Origin: Buxus sempervirens
Lineage: Eukaryota; Streptophyta; Magnoliopsida; Buxales; Buxaceae
Direction: 5' to 3'
Assembly: GCA_947561395.2 (NCBI GenBank)
Contig: OX387195.1
Location: 27,357,126-27,421,125, forward strand
DNA length: 64,000 bases
Part shown: positions 26,301 through 37,208 of the stretch, piece after piece
How the letters are laid out: each line of letters begins with the position of its first letter
How positions within the stretch are numbered: the stretch's first letter is position 1
Notes under the pieces: generated by a model
Told to the model about the DNA's origin: nothing
What the model saw: only the letters and a program-made list of their open reading frames with translations
Databases searched by the model: none
Position numbers and translations under genes: made by a program

Positions 26301-29247
26301 TTGAATCACTCTCCTCAAACAACAGAAACTCTTGAAAGTCATTAAATTCAACAAGCAACTCAAAGACTCCAACTACAAAGGATACTGAAGTACAGAATTA
26401 TGACTAAATAATAAGATTCAATCAAAAACTCCCAATTCATTTAGAGAATTTTTTATAATGTCACCAATAACTACCAACGGATCATCCTCATCATAAAAAT
26501 TCAATAACCACCAATGTTGGTTCAGCGACACAAATCTTGTCTCCATCCCATTCTTATCAAAATCATAACTTCAATTGATTGACATTTTTGTAAGCCTTGT
26601 TTTCTTTACCATCAACAGATCATATCTAGAAAAAATGTGCCAATCACATCCAAGCTAAGTCCTACACAGCTAAGAAGAACAATATTCTTGCAAGCCAAAA
26701 ATGACAAAATAAAATATCTCCAGTTTCCAGCTTTAATAGCTTGCTTTGCTACCTCTATAATTAAGATGAACCCCGAGACAAATTTAAAATATATTCAAGA
26801 TAAAACAAATATCTCGATCACTTCAAAGGCCTAATATAATCTCAAAAATGAAAATCTCAATGTCACCAATATCATGGGAATAAAAGATGAGAAATCTCAA
26901 ATCTCTTGCTCTCCTCACCTGGGCACCAAAATGATTATTCTCTTATTGCTTTTCACTTTCCACTTCTGGCTCAAATATTTTGCACCAATTTTTCTTGTTA
27001 TTAGAGGAATAACTTGGTGCATGATGTGATAGATAACCTACTGTAATAAAACTGTAAGGGATGAGAATAAAGACTTCATTCCCAATCAGGAGAATAACAA
27101 TTGAAAACTTTACCTCAAATCGTTGCCATTACGAATATGTTCAATTGCATTTTGTACGTATCTTACACTGAATCACTCTCCTCAAACAACAAAAATTCCT
27201 GAAAGTCATAAAATTCAAGAAGTAACTCAAAGATTCCAATTATAAAGGATACTGAAGTACAGAATTTTGACTAAATAAAAAGATGCAATCGAAAACTCTC
27301 AATTCATTTAAAGATTTTTTGATAATGTCACCAATAACTACCAACGGATCATCCTCATCATAAAAATTCAATAACCACCAATGTCAGGTCAGCGACACAA
27401 ATCTTGTCTCCATCCCATTCTTATCAAAATCATAACTTCAGTAGATTGACATTTTTCTAAGCCTTGTTTTATTTACCATCAACAGATCATATCTAGGAAA
27501 ACTGTGCCAATCACCTCCAAACTAAGTTCTACGCAGCAAATAAGAGCAATATTCTTGAGAGCCAAAAATGACAGTAAAATATCCCAACTTTTCAGCTTTA
27601 ATAACCTGTTTTGCTACCTCAATAATTAAAATGAACACCTTGACAAATGAAAAATATATTTCAACATAGAACAAATATCTAGATCACTTGAAAGGCCTGA
27701 ATTAAATCTCAAAATGAAAATCTCAGCAATATCATGGGAAGAAAAGGTGAGAAATCTCAAACCTCTTGCTCTCCTCATCTGGGCACCAAAATGATTGTTC
27801 TCTTATTGCTTTTCACTTTCCACTTCAGGCTCAAAAATTTTGCACCAATTTTTCTTGTTATCAGAGGAATAGCCTGGTGCATGATGTGATATATAACCTA
27901 CCGTTATAGAATTTTAAGGGATGAGCAAAAAGAATCCATTTCCTATCAGGAGGCTAACTATAGAAAATTTTACCTCATATCGTTGCCATTGCGATTATGT
28001 TCATGTCCATTTGTACATATCTTACACTGAATCACTCTCCTCAAACAACAGAAACTCTTGAAGGTCATAAAATTCATGATGCTACTCAAAGATTCCAATT
28101 ATAAAGGACAAAGAACTACAGAATTTTGACTAAATAAAAAGATGCAATCGATAACTCCCAATTCATTTAGAGATTTTTTGACAATGTCACCAATAAATAC
28201 CAAAGGATCATCCTCATCATAAAAATTCAATAACCACCAATGTCGGGTCAGCGACACAAATCTTGTCTCCATCCCATTCTTATCAAAATCATAACTTCAG
28301 TTGATTGGCATTTTTGTAAGCCTTGTTTTATTTACCATCAACAGATCATATCTAGAAAAAATGTGACAATCATCTCCAAACTAAGTCCTACACAATTAAG
28401 AAGAGCAATATTCTTGCAAGCCAAAAATGACAGAGTAAAATATCTCAACTTTTCAGCTTTAATAGCCTGCTTTGCTACCTCTAAAATTAAGATGAAGCCC
28501 ATGACAGATTTAAAATATATTCAAGATACAACAAATATCTAGATCACTTGAAAGGCCTAATATAATCTCAAAATGAAAATCTCAACGTCACCAATATCAT
28601 GGGAATAAAAGGTGAGAAATCTTAAACCTCTTGCTCTTCTCACCTAGGCACCAAAGTAATTGTTGTCTTATTGCTTTTCACTTTCCACTTCTGGCTTAAA
28701 TATTCTGCACCATTTTTTCTTGTTATCAAAGGAATAGCTTGTTGCATGATGTGACAAATAACCTACTGTTATAGAATTTTAAGGGATGAACATAAAGAAT
28801 CCATTTCCTATCAGGAGATTAACGATTGAAAACTTTACCTCATATCGTTGCCATTGCAAATATGTTCAATTACATTTTGTAGATATCTTAAACTAAATCA
28901 CTCTCCTCAAACAACATAAACTCCTGAAAGTCATAAAATTCAAGATGCAACTCAAAGATTCCAATTATAAAGGATATCGAAGTAAAGAATTTTGACTAAT
29001 TAAAATAATGAAATCAAAAACTCCCAATTCATTTAGAGAATTTGGCAATGTCACCAATAATTACCAGTGGATCATCATCATCATAAAAATTCAATACCCA
29101 CCAAAGTCGGGTCAGCGACACGAATCTTTTGTCCATCCCATTCTTATCAAAATCACAACTTCAGTTGATTTACATTTTTTAAGTCCTATTTTATCAGCCA
29201 TCAGTAGATCATATCTAGTAAAAATGTGCCAATCACCTTCATACTAA

Positions 29248-29291
29248 GTCTTATACAGTTTTTTTTTTTTTTTTGGTAATGTCTTATACAG
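29248..29291 (-). mobile_element. Micro retro-insertion: oligo-T plus GGTAAT with 11-bp TSD
   Basis: GTCTTATACAG is duplicated (29248-29258 and 29281-29291) around a 22-bp insert made of a T-run followed by GGTAAT. Other units of the array show the unduplicated site. On the minus strand the insert reads ATTACC followed by a poly(A) tail. This is what an extremely 5'-truncated LINE or SINE insertion would leave. Confidence 0.75.
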
Positions 29292-29489
29292 TTAAGAAGA
29301 GCAAAATTCTTGCAAGCCAAAAATGACACAATAAAAAATATCTCCACTTATCAACTTCAATAAGCCTGCTTTATTACCTCAATAATTAAGATGAACCCCG
29401 TGACAGCTTAAAAATATATTCAAGATAAAACAAATATCTAGATCACTTGAAATGACTAAATATAATCTCTAAATTAAAATCTCATTTTG

Positions 29490-30717
29490 ATTCTGTTTTC
29501 CACGCTTCATTCTATTTTGTGGCCTCAAACTGAATCCATTGTAGGACCAGCTGAGTCAAGGTAGACCATTGGTCTAAAGAACAGTTTAGGAATGCTCAAT
29601 TATTGCTCTCACCAAGTTGGGAATATAATACTTCATCAAAGAGTAATTTTCCTCCTGTTTTATATTTCATTACTTCCCACTGCCAGAATCGATGCACCAC
29701 TCATTTTGAATCCCTGAAGTTACTTGCTGCTACACCACTCATTTTGGATCGCTGAAGTTACTTGACAGCAACAAATAGATCCAAACTTCTCATGTTAACT
29801 AAAAAATTCATATGCATCACTACTACCAAATGATACTTTACAGAGTGCTCCTATAAAAAATCATAACACCATTAAGGCTAAAAGGACTCACAAGTACAAC
29901 AGATAGATTGTAAGGCTTTTGCCAGAATCATTTTCTGATTGTAGACTGATTAATTTAGGACTGCTAGGTAATCATGCTATGTCATATTCCACCAACAACA
30001 ACTAGAATCAGACATTTTAAAATTGCAAGATGCAAGTTATATAAGACATCCAAATCAAACTTAGCCATCTAACATAATAACAATGAACCAATATTATTAA
30101 ATGCAATTTCATCAACAACAATAAATCTTGTATTAGCAAATACACCATATCATGTTAAAATCAACAGCCAAACCAATAATATGAGATTAATCATGAACTT
30201 AGCATACTTTCTTGAACAATTAAAACATTAGGGAGAGTAAAATGATTTCTAGCTTTGCCAACATGATAAAGAATAGCTACAGTAGCCTGTTCTTATTCCT
30301 ATGAGCGTACTGATAATAATCAAGTATGAGCTTAGACATTTTCTTAAAAACCCATGTAAAATATGGAGCTAAAAATTCTGGTTACCAGCACTGCACCTGG
30401 AAATTCTCTCGGGCTACATTACTGAACTCCCAACAAGAAGCTTAATTTTATGATTAAATACTACACAGGAACATTGAAGAACGAAAGATAGAAAACTAAG
30501 TTTCAAACCCATTACACCTGCACTGTTCTGCACATCGTAGACAACCACTACTAAACTTCTAACCATAAAATTTGATTTAAATCATGGTGAGAACCCTCCA
30601 AATTCCACAACTTCCAACAGGCTAAGCTTAAATCTCAGTGTCACCAATATCATGGGAACAAGAGATGAGAAATCTCAAACCTCATTATGATGTACAAACA
30701 CCACATAAAAATTTGAT
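29490..30717. other. Intergenic stretch without recognisable genes
   Basis: I see no convincing coding sequence here. A short imperfect tandem repeat with CACCACTCATTTTG/TGGATC is visible near 29695-29765. At about 30628-30682 a piece matching the 870-bp unit (AATCTCAGTGTCACCAATAT) is stranded outside the array, probably from rearrangement at its edge. Confidence 0.5.
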
Positions 30718-31379
30718 GTCAGCCAGTTCTCTTTGGCTTGGGAGCAGAATAAATGTACTTCCACAAACTCAATTCTAGAACGTGGGTGACTCTCCGAACT
30801 TGAATTATATTGAGAAAAGGTTCAAAACCAAATTTATGTAGCCCCTAGCTGATAACTTCTTTTTCGGGACAAAAAAGGAGTTTAAATGAAATAAATCCAA
30901 GCCCTAAGTAAATAACAGAAAAATAGCATAGCTGCAGAAAAGCAAACTGCCTGCTTAAAATCGTATGCCTCTTGTAAAATTAACTGTTATATACATAAAC
31001 ACCATCCCATATAATTTGAAGATCATCTTCAGCAACAATATTGTCCATGCCATACAAAATTAATGGAAGTCATTCATTCAAAGTATCATACAGAACAGCC
31101 CAAAGCATCAACTATAATCCTTAAGATTCATATACAAGAACAACAATAAAGGGGCAGCAGTGGTGCAGCCAGCAAAACCTTGATATTAAATTACTACCAT
31201 CTAGGTACAAGAGAAAATGCAAAAAATTTGCTATGATGCTACCTTTACACTTCAAAACCCATTGCTGATCTCCATACCCTCCCTAATATTGGCAGCTTTT
31301 CAATATCGTCACCTTTACCCCTCAAATCTCAGTACTGACCTCCTTCTCCTCCCCATAATTGGCAAATTCAATAGCCTCC

Positions 31380-31620
31380 TCACCATTTGTATTTTTTCTC
31401 TTGCAGCAACACCTGTAAAGGTTCCTCCGCATAATCATACTCAAATGCATCATCATGAACCTCATAAATCTTCACCATAGATTTCAATAGATCCTTCAAT
31501 AGAACATATTTTCCCTCATTCTATTTCATGCAATGCTCAACAGCAGACATCACGATGCCTCGCAAATCTGAAGCAAGTCTAATGGACACCATCTTGCTTA
31601 TCAAAGAACGGTTCCCAACA
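31380..31620 (-). pseudogene. Exon-like fragment, copy 1 (unknown protein)
   Basis: On the minus strand the sequence reads MVSIRLASDLRGIVMSAVEH near 31592-31533. After a stop it continues as KDLLKSMVKIYEVHDDAFEY near 31490-31425 and EEPLQVLL near 31410. The same frame, differently damaged, appears in the second 2.3-kb unit. The stop between the blocks marks it as broken. I do not recognise the family. The acidic FEYDYEEE stretch and paired copies suggest it was once part of a real gene. Confidence 0.4.
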
Positions 31621-32393
31621 TGTTGAATTACAATATCCCGAAAATAGCAGCCTTATAACTGTGAGATGTGGTACCATTGAAGAAATTATGATTTCTCGAA
31701 CCTTTCCAGATGCTTTTCATTTCTAGGTTTACAAAATGATAAAACCAATTACAGTATTAGAGAGCACGACATAATAGTAGATCAGGTTTTGAGAAGGTAG
31801 AAAAGGGAATTTGATCAAGCATAGCCTCGGTCACACTGAACAAGCTCCTCAGATCCTCGTATCCGTGTTTCAACTTCTCCATCCCTGAGGAGACCGGAGG
31901 AGTCATGAAGAGAGAAATCAAAGATAGTACCGGAGGATGGCAAAGTTTCTCGCAGTAGTTGTAGCTTCAAGTCCAATCGGCAACACGGCTAACCTTCCCC
32001 AAATGAGAGGAGTGGAGGAGAGTTTTGGAGCGCACCCAACCCTCAGCGACGAAGGGAATTGATCCAATATTCTATAGGAAGAGAAGGAACGAGCGAATAG
32101 AGAATCAAAGAAGATGATTAGACAACGCTGTAAACCCTAGAAACCAATAATCGGTTCGTCAGTTGTTGTGGCCTCGAAGAAATTACGATTCTTAAAACTT
32201 TTCCATGTGTTCTGTTTCTAGGGTTTACAAGATCATAAGACCGATTGCGGAACTCGAGAGCGACACAGAGGAGTAGATCCTCCGGTTATTGAACCAAGAA
32301 ATAAAGATTAGAGAAGGTAGAAAGGGGAGTTTATCAAGCATGGACCATTCCGGCTGAATGTCGACAGATCGGGGCACATTGGCGCCGGAACAA

Positions 32394-32738
32394 TTATATT
32401 GTAGCGGCGTTCAGGGAGAGCACGGTCCGTCTCGGCTCATCAGCTTTTTCGTACCAGCAATGGGGCAGAGGAGCCATCAAGGGCAAAATCAAAGTCGGCC
32501 CCAGAGGGTTGCAAGTCCAGCCGTCAAGATCAAGAGAAGGGATCAAAAGGAGAGTCAGGTGGTTGGGGAGGAGCAAAGAAGCATTATAGGACGAAGCCCC
32601 AGTGGCGTTCACAGAGAGCACGCCCGTCTCTACTTTCCATTTCCGGGCATCAACTTCTTCGTCTTGGCGATGGGACAAATGAGCCATCAAGGGCCAAACC
32701 GAAGTCGGTCCCAAAAGGATTGCGGGTCCAGCCGTCAA
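32394..32738 (-). pseudogene. Proline/leucine-rich frame near promoter-like block, copy 1
   Basis: This open minus-strand frame contains LLLPNHLTLLL, LDGWTCNPLGPT and LPLMAPLPHC. The last part echoes the beginning (GPTSVWPLMAHLSH) because a ~206-bp segment is duplicated in tandem; GGTTGGGGAGGAGC occurs near 32562 and 32770 on the plus strand. It lies downstream of the E2F/telo-box block at 32865-32930 and could be an old first exon. I do not recognise a family. Confidence 0.3.
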
Positions 32739-32862
32739 GAGGGATCAAAGGGAGCGTCAATCAAGTGGTTGGGGAGGAGCGAAAGAGGGTTTTCGGGCAG
32801 AGCCCAACCGCCTGCAATGAAGGGAACGGAAATTAAGGCGTCGAGCAGACGGTTACAGAGAC

Positions 32863-32929
32863 TACCCTAAACCCTACACACCAACATGGGGCTTTTTGTG
32901 GCTCTTATACTACTGCATTTGGCGGGAAA
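32863..32929 (-). promoter_or_regulatory. E2F-like site plus telo-box, unit 1
   Basis: TTTGGCGGGAAA at 32918-32929 matches the E2F/DP consensus TTTSSCGC/GGGAAA. About 45 bp further along the minus strand is an ACCCTAAACCCTA telo-box (32863-32877). This pairing is typical of plant S-phase and growth-related promoters, where the telo-box lies near the transcription start. Function is inferred from motifs only. Confidence 0.45.
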
Positions 32930-33613
32930 GCATTTAGCCAACTTCTTTTAAACGCAAACAGGAAATTGGACGGATCCCCTATTTTCAACGGTTAGATTCA
33001 CAGCTTCTTTGATTAATAATGTCAGCCAGTTCTCTTTGGCTTGGGAGCAGAATAATGTACTTCCACAAACTCAGTTCTAGAATGTGGGTGACTCTCCGAA
33101 CTTGAATTATATTGAGAAAAGGTTCAAAACAAAGTTTATGTAGCCCCTAGCTGATAACTTCTTGTTTGGGAAAAAAAGGAGTCTTAATGAAATAAAGCCA
33201 GGCCCTAAAAGTAAATAACAGAAAAATAGCATAGCTGCAGAAAAGCAAACTGCCAGCTTAAAATCGTGTGCCTCTTGTAAAATTAACTGTTATATACATA
33301 AACACCATCCCATATAATTTGAAGATCATCTTCAGCAACAATATTGTCCGTGCCATACAACATTAATGAAAGTCATTCATTCAAAGTATCATGCAGAACA
33401 GCCCAAATCATCAACTATAAACCTTAAGATTCATATACAAGAACAACAATAAAGGGGCTGCAGTGGTGCAGCCAGCAAAACCTCGACATTAAATTACTAC
33501 CATCTAGGTACAGAGAAAATGTAAAAGATTGCTAGGATGATACCTTTACACTTCAAAACCCAGTGCTGATCTCCATACATCCTAATATTGGCAGCTTTTC
33601 AATATCCTCACCT

Positions 33614-33935
33614 TTACCCTTCAAATCTCAATACTGACCTCCTTGTCCTCCCCATAATTGTCAGCTTCGATAGCCTCCTCACCAGTTGCATCTTTTCTCT
33701 TGCAAGCAACACCTGTAAAGTTTCCTCCTCATAATCATACTCAAATGCATCAAGATGAACCCCATAAATCTTCACCATAGATTTTAATGAATCTTTCACT
33801 ATAACATGTTTTCCCTCATTCTATTCGTGCAAAGCTCAACAACAGACACCACGATGCCTCGCAAATCTGAAGCAGGTCTAATGGAGACCATCTTTCTTAT
33901 CACAGAACAGTTTGTTCCCAACATGTTGAATTACA
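33614..33935 (-). pseudogene. Exon-like fragment, copy 2 (unknown protein)
   Basis: This is the counterpart of the fragment at 31380-31620. The frame KDSLKSMVKIYGVHLDAFEY, followed by DYEEETLQVLLAREKMQLV, is open here (33799-33614 minus). The upstream block MVSIRPASDLRGIVVSVVE near 33895-33836 is separated from it by a frameshift. Having the same peptide in both units indicates that it was coding before the duplication, or that it was duplicated very recently. Function is unknown. Confidence 0.4.
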
Positions 33936-34602
33936 ATATCCCGAAAACAGCAGCCTTATAACTGTGAGATGTGGTACCCTTGAAAAAATTTTGATTCTCG
34001 AACCCTTTCAGATGCTTTTCATTTCTAGGTTTACACAATCATAAGACCAATTACAGTACTAGAGAGCACAACATAAGAGTAGATCAAGTTTTGAGGAGGT
34101 AGAAAAGGGGATTTGATCAAGCACAGCCTCGGTCACACTGAACAATCTCCTCAGCTCCTCATATCCGTGTTTCAACTTCTCCATCCCTAAGGAGACCGGA
34201 GGAGTCATGATGGGAGAAATCAAAGACAGTACTGGAGGATGGCAATGTTTGTTGCCGTAGTTGTAGCTTCAAGTCCAATCGGCAACACGGCTGACCTTCC
34301 CTGAACGACCGGTTGGAGAGGAGTGGAGGAGAGTTTTGGAGCGCACCCAACCGTCAGCAACGAAGGGAACTTATCCAATATCAAAACCCCTTCCGTAGGA
34401 AGAGAAGGAACGACCGAAAAGATAATCGAAGAAGATGATTACACAACGCTGCAAACCCTAGAAACCAATAATCGATTCGGCAGTTGTTGTGGCTTTGAAG
34501 AAATTGCGATTCTTAAAACTTTTCGATGTTTTCCGTTTCTAGGGTTTACAAGATCATAAGACCCATCGCAGAACTCTCTACACATAGGAGTAGATCCTCG
34601 GG

Positions 34603-34956
34603 CTACTGAACCAAGAAAGAAATATTAGAGAAGGGGGATCTGATCAAGCATGGACCATTCCGGCTGAATGTCGACGGATCGAGGCACATTGGCGCCGGAA
34701 CAATTATATTGTAGCGGCGTTCAGGGAGAGCACGCCCCGTCTTGGCTTTACATTTCCGGGCATCAGCTTGTTCCTCCCGGTGATGGGGTAGAGGAGCCAT
34801 CAAGGGCGAAATCGAAGTCGGCACCGAGGGGTTGCGAGTCCAGCCGTCAAGAGCAAGAGAGGGATCAAAGGGAGGGTCGATCAGGTGGTTGGGGAGGAGC
34901 GAAAGAAGGTTTTCGTGCCAAACCGTCTGCGCTGAAGGGGAAAAATCCCGTATCAA
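34603..34956 (-). pseudogene. Proline/leucine-rich frame near promoter-like block, copy 2
   Basis: This is the counterpart of the frame at 32394-32738, without the internal 206-bp duplication. It reads LLPNHLIDPPFDPSLALDGW, then VPTSISPLMAPLPHH and ERRYNIIVPAPMCLDPS. No ATG opens the longest form; the first in-frame ATG is at the MAPLPHH block. It sits just downstream of the E2F and telo-box motifs on the same strand. Probably a decayed first exon. Confidence 0.3.
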
Positions 34957-34995
34957 AGAAAATTAAGCGTCTAGCAGACGATTAGAGACTACCTT

Positions 34996-35070
34996 AAACC
35001 CTAAACGCCAATAAGGGTTTTTTTGTGGCTCATATACCGTTGCGTTTGGCGGGAACGCGTTTCGCCGCCT
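34996..35070 (-). promoter_or_regulatory. E2F-like site plus telo-box, unit 2
   Basis: The second 2.3-kb unit keeps the same arrangement. TTTGGCGGGAA lies at 35045-35055, a related TTTCGCCGCC block follows immediately, and AAACCCTAAA lies at 34996-35005. Preservation in both units suggests that the duplicated segment was a promoter region. Confidence 0.45.
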
Positions 35071-35118
35071 TCTTTTAAACACCAACCGGAAATTGCGACG
35101 GTCCCCTGCTCAACGGTT

Positions 35119-35169
35119 AGATTCACAGCTTTCTATTTTTTTTTTTTTTGGTAAACAGATTCACAGCTT
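35119..35169 (-). mobile_element. Micro retro-insertion: oligo-T plus GGTAAAC with 13-bp TSD
   Basis: AGATTCACAGCTT occurs at 35119-35131 and again at 35157-35169. Between them lies only TCTA, a T-run and GGTAAAC. The other 2.3-kb unit has the uninterrupted sequence near 32995-33010. On the minus strand this reads GTTTACC followed by poly(A). Confidence 0.7.
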
Positions 35170-35780
35170 CTATGATTAACAGTATTTAATCCATGTAACT
35201 TAATTATGACATTACTAGATAGTTGCTTTTAAATTTGAGTTCAGCTTTTGCAACGTCTATAAGCACAAGCCTCGAAGCACAAAACTCAATTTAGCTCCAC
35301 TCACTTCCAATGTCCCCATGTTTTGAAGCTAAAAAATTGTACAAGAAGCGTCAACATTACATGCTAGTGTCTTAACAACGTGGGCATTGGGCGATAAAAG
35401 GATATCCTTATAATAAGAGCAATGAATAGTTAAGTATTTGTGAATTTAAAAGACTCTTTATATTTTCTTCTTCATATTATTTGATAGAGTTCACAATCGA
35501 GATAACTAAATTTTCACTTAAAAATGATTGGATCCAAATGACTAGTTTCAAAAGAAAACAACCAAGATTCATGAAATAAGGTGAAGCTAAAAACAACAAC
35601 TCATTGGATATAAATAATTAGTGAGAAAGAACATTATAATCTTAAAGGAGTAATAATAAGATTGAGATTCTCATAATTGGTCAATCGGAAAAGATTTAAA
35701 CCCTTATAATCTAACTAAAAATATAGTTTTTGAACTACTAGGGTGGATATAATAATATAATATTATATATATATTTATAT
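35170..35780. other. AT-rich intergenic stretch
   Basis: No genes or recognisable elements are visible. The right end is a TATA-rich run leading into the Helitron-like element at 35782. Confidence 0.5.
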
Positions 35781-35781
35781 A

Positions 35782-36003
35782 CTATATTTAACCCGAGAGT
35801 CCTCTTTGGAAAGCGTGCCTAAAACAATTCACTTCTTTCCCAAAATGCCCATTCACTATGTAGGTGGGGTTTTCAATAATACAAGGCTATACCTGTCTAA
35901 ATTCAGCATTTTCATTCAAAACCCAGTCAATTTGTAACTACTCCCCTGCTTCTCTCTCCATTCCCTCATTCCACGTGCAGTATTGTACGTGCACTCTTAC
36001 TAA
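35782..36003 (+). mobile_element. Helitron-like element, solitary copy
   Basis: This segment is related to the three elements at 49110-49859. They share a CCTCTTTGGAAAGCGTGCC-type start, an AATAATACAAGGCTATACC block and CAAAACCCAGTCAATTTGTA. It ends in the short hairpin CACGTGCAGTATTGTACGTG followed by CTAA and a T. A terminal hairpin a few bases before CTRR is the Helitron 3' signature. The left end is uncertain because it merges with a TA-rich run. There is no coding capacity. Confidence 0.55.
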
Positions 36004-37208
36004 TTTATATAATTAGAGAGGCCTTTTTGGTGTTAAAGAAAGTGAATTTATCAACTTAGAAACATTTTGCAAACAAAATGGGCCGCACAGGTGACACGTG
36101 CCTTCCATTTCGTAAGTGAAATTAGCGAAAGGTCGAAATTTCTCTTACTTCCTTCATGAAATTGGCGGCATAAGTAGCACGTTCCGCTCATGCCTGGTTT
36201 CGGTGCTACTTTCGATTAGCATGGACGAAATTTCAACAGAATAGGCAAAATTTCCCCAAAATTGCATTTCTTAGTTAGAATTCTAGATATGGAAACTTTT
36301 ACTTTTTTTTTCTTCTTCATCTTTTTATTTCTTATAATTTTTTTTCCTCTTATTTATTCTGGTTATATATATATATATATATCAAACCTTTTTTATCTTC
36401 TTATTACCACTTGATACACTTATGATTTTCTTATTTATTTTGGAAATTACTAGCAACTGGCATATAGAGCATATAGTAAAGCCAACATGTATAGCAAAAT
36501 ATCTTATGGCCCTGATGTGATTGGCGTGTAAAATTTAAAAAAATTATATGCATAACTATCAATTGGATTTTTAATTTTCACAGGTCAATCATGGTCTTGT
36601 TCTAGCAAGGCTAGCTATATGATTTTTTTGCTGCAAACAATACAACCTCGAATAAGCTAGAATATTAGTAAAATTTTGTCAGTTGCTAGTAAGTACCGGA
36701 ATAAACAAATAAATAAAACAGCACATAAAAACATATAAATAAAATAGAAAAAATAACGCTATGGAGTATTTCTCGGTGTTTAATCACTTTCACAGTTTCA
36801 CTTCATGACAAGAGCAAGGAAAACCATTAGCAATAAGATGATTGAAATCACGGAGCTGAGAACAATTGGAAGCTTCATTTTAAGCTACACATTCAATACA
36901 CAAGAAACAAGCTTCTGCCATCCGGGTCGTTCGCTGGTTGTTTTGTGGCTGATCCATGCATCATATTCTCGCTAAATCTCTGCTTTCCTCGCCATTATTT
37001 GTAAGGTCTATCTAATTATAAACAAGTGGCTAGAATTTTGACTTAGAGAAATACGGACATAAAACTGGATCGATAATCCAATATATATATGAATTATAAC
37101 GATCATGGGATTGAAGCATTAATTACCTTATTTGTGCAAGAGCCTGGAAGGATTTGAAGCTTTTGGTAGTTGGATTAGGGAATACTTAAATTTTTCAAAA
37201 GGATTCAA
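36004..37208. other. Intergenic stretch, possible tiny membrane peptide
   Basis: This region is mostly AT-rich with a (TA)n run near 36367-36382. The only coding-like item is a 26-codon minus-strand ORF at 36878-36798. It encodes a hydrophobic peptide (MKLPIVLSSVISIILLLMVF and six more residues), which would form a single transmembrane segment. Nothing else supports it as a gene. A GC-rich patch near 36080-36235 has no recognisable content. Confidence 0.3.

Larger units (their letters stand above)
11682..29485. repeat. ~870-bp tandem array (macrosatellite), about 20 copies
   Basis: The marker CACCTGGGCACCAAAATGAT or a close variant recurs near 11845, 12717, 13584, 14455, 15327, 16195, 17065, 17936, 18806, 19525, 20391, 21260, 22138, 23504, 24370, 25183, 26050, 26922, 27776 and 28641. 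Spacings are about 813-878 bp, with two exceptions. The 18806-19525 unit is 719 bp because of a deletion near 19335. The 22138-23504 interval is 1366 bp because it holds a 551-bp transposon, leaving 815 bp of repeat. Two subfamilies are visible. Units left of about 20000 carry TTCAGGCTCAAAAATTTTGC, while most units to the right carry TTCTGGCTCAAATATTTTGC; the unit near 27800 reverts to the left-hand type. The last unit ends near 29485, and a detached echo of part of the unit lies at about 30628-30682. On the minus strand many units keep part of one reading frame (separate entries). Confidence 0.92.
30718..35110. repeat. 2.3-kb tandem duplication (two units)
   Basis: The sequence beginning GTCAGCCAGTTCTCTTTGGC at 30718 recurs at 33019, a period of about 2301 bp. 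The two units stay alignable to about 33000 and 35110 respectively. Similarity is high, with small indels. Each unit contains, on the minus strand, a promoter-like block, a proline- and leucine-rich frame and a short acidic exon-like frame. Within each unit a ~500-bp segment with a TTTCTAGG(G)TTTACA core is present twice. The layout suggests a duplicated gene 5' region that has since decayed. Confidence 0.8.

Noticed and set aside
11682-29485. CRISPR-like or short-spaced repeat interpretation of the array
   Set aside because: Units are ~870 bp with continuous similarity and no repeat/spacer alternation. The window is eukaryotic.
32358-32870. 170-codon plus-strand open frame in the 2.3-kb duplication
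   Set aside because: The matching plus-strand frame in the second unit does not hold the same protein over its length. The motif order (E2F, telo-box, then frame) supports the minus strand if anything was coding. The composition reflects GC-rich tandem repetition.
36798-36878. 26-residue hydrophobic peptide ORF on the minus strand
   Set aside because: Only a short hydrophobic reading frame, with no promoter, paralogue or family support. It is mentioned in the region entry but not called as a gene.
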